DNA of 7,913 nt from Chloroflexota bacterium. GTDB lineage: Bacteria; Chloroflexota; Limnocylindria; Limnocylindrales; CSP1-4. Below the pieces are notes generated by a model, which was given only the letters and a program-made list of their open reading frames with translations, was not told the origin of the DNA and searched no databases. Location of the stretch: assembly GCA_016875645.1 (NCBI GenBank), contig VGPE01000124.1, forward strand, positions 1 to 7,913, in the 5' to 3' direction. The first letter of the stretch is position 1, and every line of letters starts with the position of its first letter. Of the stretch, positions 1-5,353 are shown in pieces. The position numbers and the translations under genes were made by a program.

Positions 1-615
1 GGCGGCGAGGGTGGCGAAGACCGCCACGCGCTCCGGCCGATCGCGCCAGAGTTCGCGGACGCCGAGCAGGAGGAAGACGACCCCGAACGAGTCCACCTGG
101 CCCCAGATCACGCTGTCGAACCACGTGATCGGGTTGAACAGGAAGATCGCCGCAGCGATGAGTGCGACGCGCCGGCGCACGCCGAGGTCGAGCGCCATGC
201 GCCAGATCAGCCAGGCCACCGCGAGGTCCGCGAGGATCGGCGGCAGCTTGAGCAGGTCGACGCCGGTCCAGTCCCCGCCCAACGCTGGAACCGATTCGAT
301 TCCGAGCCGGGAGAACACGTCGCCCACGAGGCCGACCGCCCACAGGACGTAAAGGTAGCCGGGCGTGTAGTCGGCGAAGAAGCCGCGCTCGTAGAAGCCG
401 AACGGGCCGAACTCGCGGAGGTTGTTCGCCCAGTACTCGAATGCGCCCTGGTCGAAGCTCAGCCCGGACCCCGGCAGCAGGTATGCAATGATGAGCCGGA
501 GAGCCAGCCCGCTCGCGAGGAGGATTCCGATCGAGCGGGCGGCGTCACGCCGTTCGATCATCTGTCGGAGCCTCGTCGTGCCTGCCGCGGACTCGCCCGA
601 AGCGGGACCTGTCAA
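1..615 (-). CDS. GT-C fold polytopic glycosyltransferase (mannosyltransferase-like), partial
   Basis: The reverse strand carries an open frame of 205 codons that runs off the left edge, so the C-terminal part is missing. After a short polar N-terminus there is a first membrane helix (about residues 28-47), then a loop with FDQGAFEYWA (Asp55) and FADYTPGY (82-87), then KLPPILADLAVAWLIW and the motif FNPITWFDSVIWGQVDS (160-176). An acidic residue in the first outside loop and an 'NP...WGQVD' helix are typical of GT-C enzymes that take sugar from a polyprenyl-phosphate donor outside the membrane. The exact acceptor cannot be told. Start choice: TTG at 615 has AGGAG ten bases upstream and a TATACT box further up. 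ATG at 561, same frame, has only GAGG nine bases upstream and would remove 18 residues. The gene is divergent from the operon at 645. The family call is fairly sure; the start is not. Confidence 0.82.
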   Translation of the reverse strand, partial: MTGPASGESAAGTTRLRQMIERRDAARSIGILLASGLALRLIIAYLLPGSGLSFDQGAFEYWANNLREFGPFGFYERGFFADYTPGYLYVLWAVGLVGDVFSRLGIESVPALGGDWTGVDLLKLPPILADLAVAWLIWRMALDLGVRRRVALIAAAIFLFNPITWFDSVIWGQVDSFGVVFLLLGVRELWRDRPERVAVFATLAA

Positions 616-625
616 CGAGGTCGGT

Positions 626-630
626 CTCCT
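626..630 (-). promoter_or_regulatory. Ribosome binding site AGGAG for the TTG start at 615
   Basis: AGGAG reads on the minus strand at 630-626, with ten bases to a TTG at 615. It is the best Shine-Dalgarno match in this divergent gap and is the reason for preferring TTG 615 over ATG 561. Note that the TTG is part of TTGACA, a perfect -35 hexamer, but no -10-like hexamer lies 16-18 bases downstream of it, so I read it as the start codon. Confidence 0.45.
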
Positions 631-644
631 GCACGAGCAATGAG

Positions 645-2135
645 GTGGATCGGAGTATAGCCGAGGGTCACGGAGCGACCTCCGACCCCGCCGCGGTTCT
701 CGGGCGGCTGACGGATGTTCGCTGGCGCGCGGCCCTCGGTCTGGCCCTGGCTGCCCTCGCGCTGATCGTCTATGTGGTCAGCAACCCGACGCGCTACAAC
801 TTCTACGCCCACTTCACGTGGCAGGCGGCAGCGTGGCTCGAGGGTGAGGCCGGTATTCGCTTCCCGGTCTGCTCGGCGTCCGATGCCTCGCCCGGGTGCG
901 TGGAAGTCGTCGGGCCGGGGGCGCCGTACAACGACTACTACCGCGACCTGCTGCCCCTCGAAGACGAAGCGGGCGATCCGACCGGCCGTGCGCTGATCCC
1001 GTTCCCGCCACTGCCGACGCTCGTGCTGCTGCCCTTCGTCATGGTCTGGGGCCTCGAGGCCAACGCCCAGCTGCTGGCGGCGATCATCGGCGCCGCCGAC
1101 GTCGGGTTGGTGTGGTGGATGCTCGGCGGCCTTCGCGTGCGGACCGCCGTCCGCGCGTCCGCCACGGTCTTCCTGGCCTTCGGCACGGTGTTCTGGTACA
1201 CCGCCAAGCTCGGCACCACCTGGTACTTCGCGCACGTGGTTGCCGTGGGGCTCACAGCCGTGGCGGTCGGCCTGGCTCTGCGCCGCGACAGGGCCGCGGC
1301 GGACGATGCCGTGACCGAGGCAGTGGGCGGCGCCCACGTGGTCCCGGAGGACCTGCCCCGCCTGCGCGATCTGCTCCCCCGTCCGCGCGCGCTCGTGGCA
1401 CGGCTGGATCGGACCCAATTCCTGGCCGGGCTTGCGCTTGGCCTGGCAGCCACGGCGCGCCTGCCCGTCCTGTTCGGCTTCCCGTTCCTCATGCTGGTCG
1501 GGCGCGGCGGGTTCGTCGGCCGCACCGTTTCGGCCGGGCTCGGCACGGCGATCCCGATCGCGGGCCTCGTGCTCTACAACCTCTTCACGACCGGCCACCT
1601 GTTCCATCCGGCCTATGAGTACCTCTACCAGCTCGAGGCGCTCGGCTATCCGCACCTCAACTACAACCCCGAGTGGTCCATCGAGGATGTGCGCTACATC
1701 CCCCAGAACCTGGCATTGATGCTGGGTGGTCTGCCGGCGATCCTGCCGGACTGCGGACCGATGTCCGTGCGCGGGCCCTTCGACGCGAATTGCCCATTCG
1801 TGGTCCCGCGCGACGTCGGCATGAGCCTGCTCCTGACGAGCCCGGCCTACCTGCTTACGATCCCAGCGGTCCGGGCGTTCGCTCGTGACCGCCTCGTGGC
1901 CGGCGCTCTGCTCGCGGTCGTGGCGATCGCCGTGCTCAACCTGATGCATTTCAGCCAGGGCTGGGTGCAGTTCGGCTACCGGTTCAGCAACGACTTCGCT
2001 CCCTTTGCGCTGCTCCTGGTGGTCCTCGGGATCGTGCGCATGGGCGGGGTCCGCTGGTCGTCCGCGCTGCTGATCGGCGCCTCGATCCTGGTCAACCTGT
2101 GGGGCGTCATCTGGGGGAACGTCCTCGGATGGTGA
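645..2135 (+). CDS. GT39/PMT-like polytopic membrane glycosyltransferase
   Basis: A 496-residue membrane protein with about ten hydrophobic segments: one near residues 29-46, a cluster at 120-215, another at 256-315, and more at 352-367, 391-408, 416-435 and 448-490. The layout (one helix, a large outside loop with YNFYAHFTWQAAAWLEGEAG, then IPFPPLPTLVLLPF) matches Dol-P-Man:protein mannosyltransferase-like GT-C proteins. The late QFGYRFSNDFAPF segment recurs in bacterial relatives of this kind. Loop 1 has C76 and C85; a later loop has C370 and C383. A charged cytoplasmic insert (213-256) separates two helix groups. The GTG at 645 is the only ordinary start before the first helix; its ribosome site is weak (TGAG directly upstream). 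It overlaps the next gene by 7 nt and is the first gene of a three-gene operon. The membrane glycosyltransferase class is likely; substrate and enzymatic activity are unproven, since sequence identity to characterised enzymes appears low. Confidence 0.85.
   Translation: MDRSIAEGHGATSDPAAVLGRLTDVRWRAALGLALAALALIVYVVSNPTRYNFYAHFTWQAAAWLEGEAGIRFPVCSASDASPGCVEVVGPGAPYNDYYRDLLPLEDEAGDPTGRALIPFPPLPTLVLLPFVMVWGLEANAQLLAAIIGAADVGLVWWMLGGLRVRTAVRASATVFLAFGTVFWYTAKLGTTWYFAHVVAVGLTAVAVGLALRRDRAAADDAVTEAVGGAHVVPEDLPRLRDLLPRPRALVARLDRTQFLAGLALGLAATARLPVLFGFPFLMLVGRGGFVGRTVSAGLGTAIPIAGLVLYNLFTTGHLFHPAYEYLYQLEALGYPHLNYNPEWSIEDVRYIPQNLALMLGGLPAILPDCGPMSVRGPFDANCPFVVPRDVGMSLLLTSPAYLLTIPAVRAFARDRLVAGALLAVVAIAVLNLMHFSQGWVQFGYRFSNDFAPFALLLVVLGIVRMGGVRWSSALLIGASILVNLWGVIWGNVLGW
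654..659 (-). promoter_or_regulatory. Candidate -10 box (TATACT) for the leftward glycosyltransferase
   Basis: TATACT reads on the minus strand (5 of 6 matches to TATAAT) and would start transcription near 647, giving a leader of about 32 nt that contains the AGGAG site. No convincing -35 is seen. The box lies inside the first codons of the divergent gene that starts at 645, so leftward transcription would begin within that gene's 5' end. Confidence 0.35.
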
Positions 2136-3859
2136 TCCGCCACGATCTGGACCGGGCACCGCTCGGCCGGCGCGGACTCCGCGGCTGGCTCGCCGGCGAT
2201 CCGGCCCGGCCCCTCCTGATCGTCGCCGCAACGATCGCGGCCGCGGTGACGTTCGTGCTGGCACGGAACACCCTGCTCCCGGGTCTCGGGTACTGGGACA
2301 CGGCCGAGGCACAGGTGGTTCCGCCCGTGATGGGCACCTTCCATCCCACTGGCTTTCCCTCCTACGTCCTCCTCGGCTGGCTCGCGTCGGTGCTTCTCGT
2401 GCCGTTGGGCGAGCCGGCGTTCCGGATGAACCTCCTCTCGGCGCTGCTGGCGTCGGGTTCGGCGGCGCTCACCGTCGCCCTGGTCCGGCAGCTCACCGGC
2501 CGGACGCTCCTGGCGCTCGCGATCGCGCTCGCGTTCGGCACCGTGCCCATCGTGTGGCGCCTGGCGACCCACGCCGACGCGCACATGCTTCACCTGTTCC
2601 TGGCTGCAGTTCTCCTCGTCCTGCTGCTCGGCTGGGAACGGCGGAGCCGCCGACGCGACCCCCGAAGGGATCGATGGCTGGTGGCGGCCGCGGTGGTCTA
2701 CGGCGTGAGCCTCGGCAATCACACGCTCACGTTGCTGCTCGCACCGGGGATCGGGCTCTTCGTGGCTGCGGTTGAGCCACGCGTCTTCACCCGGCCGCGA
2801 CTGCTCGCGCTGGTTTCGGCCGCGCTCGTCGCGACCGTGGTCCTGCTCTACCTCCAGTTACCGCTGCGCGCGGGACCCTTCCGGGCACCGCTCGTGTACG
2901 GCGATCCCTCGACGTGGGAGGCCTTCCGCTACGTCGTGCTCGCCGAGCAGTTCCGCACCAGCCTCTACGAGCCGTTCGAACGGCTGCCCGAGAAGTTCGC
3001 GGACCTGGTCCGCCTCGGCGAGGCGCAGCTCGGCCCGTTGCTCTTCCTCGTGCCGTTCGGGTTTCTGGCCACGCTGATCCGCCGGCCGCGGTACGCGCTC
3101 CTGACGGGCGTCGGGTTCGCCGTCACGGTCTGGTTCGCCGCCTCGTATGTCAACGCCGACATCGAGCGCTACTACCTGGTGCCCGCGCTGCTGGCCCTCA
3201 CCTGGATTGCCATCCTCGCCGGGTCACTGATCGACGCGGTGCTCGCGTTCGCGGATCCCACCACCCCTCGCTCCGTTCTGCCCCCGGCCACCGACGGCGG
3301 GATCCCGCCGGCCACATTCGTCTCCCGGCCGCTGGCGATGCGGCCGGCGACGGGTCCGGGGGAATCGCCGGACGCCGCAGGTGGGCTGAACGCCAACCCA
3401 GCCGGGATCGGCGCACTGGTGCTGGAGCTGGCCCTGGCGGCCAGCCTGCTCATTCCCACCCTGCAGGCGCTGCCGGAGCGCCACGAGGCGGTGGACCAGT
3501 CGCGCAACACGATCGCGGGCCAGTGGGCGCGGACCGCGATGGAGGCGGTCGAGCCCGACGCGATCATCGTGAGCTGGTGGAGCTACTCCACCACGTTATG
3601 GTACGTACAGATCATCGAGGGTCTGCGGCCGGACGTCTGGATCATCGACGATCGAACACGCCTTGACCTGGACTTGGGCGATCTCGAAGACGTGATCGAC
3701 GCCCAGCTCGGCCGGCGTCCCATCTATCTCGTCCGCCTCGACGAGGACGAGCTCCTCCGCGTCGAGGCGCGCTACCACTTGGAACGGATCGAGATGCCGA
3801 CCCAGCAGCCACTCCTGCGCGTCATCGGGGCGCGGCAGGCCGGATCCTCGGGCTCATGA
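2129..3859 (+). CDS. DUF2723 family membrane protein (TMEM260-like O-mannosyltransferase family)
   Basis: A 576-residue protein. An N-terminal helix (28-46) is followed by GYWDTAEAQ (54-62) and FHPTGFPSYVLLGW (71-84), then RMNLLSALLASGSAAL (99-114), THADAHMLHLFL (147-158) and GVSLGNHTLTLLLAPG (192-207). The set WD-T-E / HP-GFP / N-S / GxSLGNH is the DUF2723 signature. Human TMEM260, of this family, O-mannosylates plexins and related receptors, which makes a lipid-linked-sugar-dependent protein glycosyltransferase the natural guess. Asp57 or Glu60 is the likely catalytic acid. After about nine helices and a Pro/Gly/Ala-rich linker (375-425) comes one last helix and a soluble tail (450-576) with SWWSYSTTLWYVQIIEGLRP, usual in bacterial members. 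ATG at 2129 was chosen over an upstream GTG at 2099: it overlaps the previous stop as ATGGTGA, with a GGGGG tract 11 bases upstream. The gene also overlaps the next one by 4 nt. Confidence 0.88.
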   Translation: MVIRHDLDRAPLGRRGLRGWLAGDPARPLLIVAATIAAAVTFVLARNTLLPGLGYWDTAEAQVVPPVMGTFHPTGFPSYVLLGWLASVLLVPLGEPAFRMNLLSALLASGSAALTVALVRQLTGRTLLALAIALAFGTVPIVWRLATHADAHMLHLFLAAVLLVLLLGWERRSRRRDPRRDRWLVAAAVVYGVSLGNHTLTLLLAPGIGLFVAAVEPRVFTRPRLLALVSAALVATVVLLYLQLPLRAGPFRAPLVYGDPSTWEAFRYVVLAEQFRTSLYEPFERLPEKFADLVRLGEAQLGPLLFLVPFGFLATLIRRPRYALLTGVGFAVTVWFAASYVNADIERYYLVPALLALTWIAILAGSLIDAVLAFADPTTPRSVLPPATDGGIPPATFVSRPLAMRPATGPGESPDAAGGLNANPAGIGALVLELALAASLLIPTLQALPERHEAVDQSRNTIAGQWARTAMEAVEPDAIIVSWWSYSTTLWYVQIIEGLRPDVWIIDDRTRLDLDLGDLEDVIDAQLGRRPIYLVRLDEDELLRVEARYHLERIEMPTQQPLLRVIGARQAGSSGS

Positions 3860-4653
3860 CCGCGAGCCAGATCCTGCCGGCCGTGGGCACCGGCGCGCGG
3901 CTCGGGGAGCTGTCCTACTTCTTCCCGGCCCACAACGAGGCGGCCAACGTCGAGGGCCTGGTCGAGGAGGCCCTCGCGACGCTGCCCGCCCTGGCCGACC
4001 GCTTTGAGATCATCGTCGTCGACGACGGCTCACGGGACGCAACGCCGCAGATCGCCGACCGGCTCGCCGAGGCGAACCCCGACATCGTGCGCGTGGTGCA
4101 CCACCCGACGAATCTCGGCTATGGGTCGGCACTCCGTTCGGGCTTCCGCGCGGCGCGCTACGGCGCAATCGGCTTTACGGACGGCGACCGCCAGTTCAAG
4201 GTGGCCGACCTCGGCGGTCTCATCACCCGGATCGAGCAGGCCGACCGGCCCGACGTCGTGGTCGGGTTCCGGATCCGCCGCGCCGACCCGCCGATCCGGA
4301 CGCTGTACGCGCGGCTCTACCGCCTAGCCAACCGGGTCTTCTTCGGAGTCCGGATACGCGACATCGATTGCGCCTGCAAGCTCATCCGGCGAGAGGCGCT
4401 CCAGGGCATCCGCATCGAGTCGGGCGGCGCCTTCTTCTCGGCGGAGCTGCTGATCAGGCTTGCCGCCGCCGGGCGCCGCATCGCCGAGGTGGGCGTTGCG
4501 CACTATCCCCGGACGGCCGGCTCCCCGTCGGGCGCGAAGCCGAGCGTGATCTGGCGAGCTGTCAGGGACTTCTGGGGATTGCGGCTGCGGTTGTGGGCGA
4601 ATCGCTCACGCGCCCTGCACCGTGGGACGCCCCTGCTCGAGGGCCGGGGCTGA
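3856..4653 (+). CDS. GT2 glycosyltransferase, dolichyl/polyprenyl-phosphate mannose synthase (DPM1) type
   Basis: A 265-residue soluble GT-A fold enzyme. Visible motifs in order: FFPAHNE (22-28), IIVVDDGSRDAT (52-63), HPTNLGYGSALRSGF (83-97), the metal/nucleotide-sugar site TDGDRQF (108-114, D109-x-D111 with Q113), RIRDIDCACKLIRR (166-179) and SAELLIRLAAAG (195-205). This is the pattern of polyprenyl-phosphate mannose/glucose synthases, which move a sugar from GDP-mannose or UDP-glucose to a polyprenyl phosphate on the cytoplasmic face. It has no C-terminal membrane helices, unlike GtrB or ArnC, so it belongs to the short DPM1 class. Its ATG overlaps the previous TGA as ATGA and no strong ribosome site is seen, which points to translational coupling. 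Being co-transcribed with GT-C enzymes, it probably makes their lipid-linked donor. The sugar itself cannot be decided from sequence. Confidence 0.92.
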   Translation: MTASQILPAVGTGARLGELSYFFPAHNEAANVEGLVEEALATLPALADRFEIIVVDDGSRDATPQIADRLAEANPDIVRVVHHPTNLGYGSALRSGFRAARYGAIGFTDGDRQFKVADLGGLITRIEQADRPDVVVGFRIRRADPPIRTLYARLYRLANRVFFGVRIRDIDCACKLIRREALQGIRIESGGAFFSAELLIRLAAAGRRIAEVGVAHYPRTAGSPSGAKPSVIWRAVRDFWGLRLRLWANRSRALHRGTPLLEGRG

Positions 4654-4655
4654 CG

Positions 4656-4674
4656 CGCGCGGGCTCCTGGCGCG
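4656..4674. terminator. Small GC hairpin between convergent genes (weak terminator candidate)
   Basis: CGCGC (4656-4660) and GCGCG (4670-4674) form a 5-bp stem around a 9-nt loop, in the 34-nt gap between the operon stop (4653) and the end of the DUF151 gene (4688). It could act from both sides, but there is no T-run, and such stems are common in DNA this GC-rich. Confidence 0.18.
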
Positions 4675-4687
4675 GTCCATCCGCGTT

Positions 4688-5230
4688 TCAGTCCGGCGCG
4701 GGCCCTTCGCGCTGCTCCGACTCCGGGTCGACGCCCAGCGAGTTGACGAACTCGCGGAACACGTCCAGGCGCGGATCCGCGGTCGCCTCGCCCGTCATCT
4801 CGAGCGCTTCGACCGACCGCGCCTCGGGCTCCACGGCCGCCCGCGTGAGCACGGCCTCCGAGGCGAAGATGCGCGCCCCCGCGCGAACGGCGAGAGCAAG
4901 CGCATCGGAGGGTCGCGAATCGATCTCGATGAGCCGCCCGCCGGACGCAAGGAGCAGGCGCGCGTGGAACGTCTCGTCGGTCAGGTCGGCGATGATGACC
5001 TGGCGGATCTCGACGCCGAGTTCCGCGAGTGTCGACGCGAAGAGATCGTGGGTCAGCGGCCGTTCCGGCGTCAGCCCCTGGAGGCGCATCGCGATGGCGT
5101 TCGCTTCCCAGGGCCCGATCCAGATGGGCAGGTAGCGCTCGCGGTCGCTCTCCTTGAGGATCACGACGTGCTGGCTCGAGAGCATGTGGACCCGAACGCT
5201 CTCCACCACCATCTCGACGAGTCCGGACAT
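4688..5230 (-). CDS. Bifunctional nuclease family protein (DUF151)
   Basis: A 180-residue protein. The core (about residues 5-132) shows the DUF151 pattern: VESVRVHMLSSQHVVILKES, then RYLPIWIGPWEANAIAM (32-48), THDLFASTLAELG (60-72), FHARLLL (88-94) and IEIDSRPSDALALAVRAGARIFASE (101-125). The DSRPSDALALAVR segment is the family's hallmark. The name comes from plant BFN proteins reported to have DNase/RNase activity; the role of bacterial members is mostly untested. The last 45 residues are acidic and Pro-rich and probably disordered. ATG at 5230 was chosen because a GATAAT box ends six bases before it. The same frame continues upstream to 5311, but that part is Pro/Gly/Ala-rich and unlike the family's N-terminus; Met7 at 5212 is a lesser alternative. 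The gene is convergent with the glycosylation operon and lies downstream of the 5354-7654 gene on the same strand, 123 nt away, with its own promoter. Confidence 0.93.
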   Translation of the reverse strand: MSGLVEMVVESVRVHMLSSQHVVILKESDRERYLPIWIGPWEANAIAMRLQGLTPERPLTHDLFASTLAELGVEIRQVIIADLTDETFHARLLLASGGRLIEIDSRPSDALALAVRAGARIFASEAVLTRAAVEPEARSVEALEMTGEATADPRLDVFREFVNSLGVDPESEQREGPAPD

Positions 5231-5236
5231 GGCGCG

Positions 5237-5245
5237 ATTATCCCA
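5237..5245 (-). promoter_or_regulatory. Extended -10 promoter (TGG-GATAAT) placed for a leaderless DUF151 mRNA
   Basis: On the minus strand TG (5245-5244), one base, then GATAAT (5242-5237). Exactly six bases separate the hexamer from the ATG at 5230, so the expected +1 is the A of the start codon. No -35 match is visible in the GC-rich upstream DNA, which fits an extended -10 type. GGGA, ten bases from the ATG, is the only alternative ribosome site and overlaps the box. Confidence 0.5.
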
Positions 5246-5254
5246 CGCGGGTCG

Positions 5255-5268
5255 GGCCGGCCGGCCGG
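5255..5268. repeat. GGCC alternating palindrome
   Basis: GGCCGGCCGGCCGG, a run of alternating GGCC units containing overlapping 12-bp perfect palindromes. It lies just upstream of the DUF151 promoter, about where a -35 or an operator would be. It may be an operator or only a GC-rich simple sequence. Confidence 0.35.
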
Positions 5269-5300
5269 AGGGGCCTGGTGAGGCGCCGGGGACGGCGAGC

Positions 5301-5330
5301 GACCCGAGCACTGGGCGGCCAGGCCGGGTC
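5301..5330 (-). terminator. Interrupted hairpin downstream of the 5354-7654 gene
   Basis: GACCCG (5301-5306) pairs with CGGGTC (5325-5330), and inside it CTGG (5311-5314) pairs with CCAG (5319-5322) around a 4-nt GCGG loop. Unpaired bases in between are AGCA on one side and GC on the other. It begins 24 nt after the stop of the minus-strand gene, a usual place for a terminator. There is no U-run, so it could only be a non-canonical terminator or an RNA 3'-end stabiliser. Confidence 0.3.
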
Positions 5331-5353
5331 GGGAACCCGGGCCACCGGCGGCA

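Noticed and set aside
11..352. 113-codon plus-strand frame at the left edge
   Set aside because: Ser/Thr/Arg-rich product without hydrophobic core; the minus strand here encodes a GT-C enzyme with NP...WGQVD.
610..615. TTGACA as a -35 promoter element on the minus strand
   Set aside because: No -10-like hexamer 16-18 bases downstream, and its TTG fits as a start codon with AGGAG ten bases upstream.
612..2312. 566-codon open frame on the minus strand, opposite the GT39-like gene
   Set aside because: Its product is an Arg/Gln/Glu/His-rich low-complexity chain with no hydrophobic core. It is the usual antisense frame opposite a GC-rich gene; the plus strand encodes a coherent membrane protein.
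1976..2722. 248-codon minus-strand frame opposite the GT39/DUF2723 junction
   Set aside because: Charged low-complexity product spanning the overlap of two well-supported plus-strand genes; an antisense shadow.
4622..5281. 219-codon plus-strand frame across the DUF151 gene
   Set aside because: The opposite strand encodes the recognisable DUF151 core; the plus frame shows no family motif.
5231..5311. N-terminal extension of the DUF151 protein to the start at 5311
   Set aside because: The extra 27 residues are Pro/Gly/Ala-rich, unlike the family, and the stretch holds a promoter-like box and palindromes.
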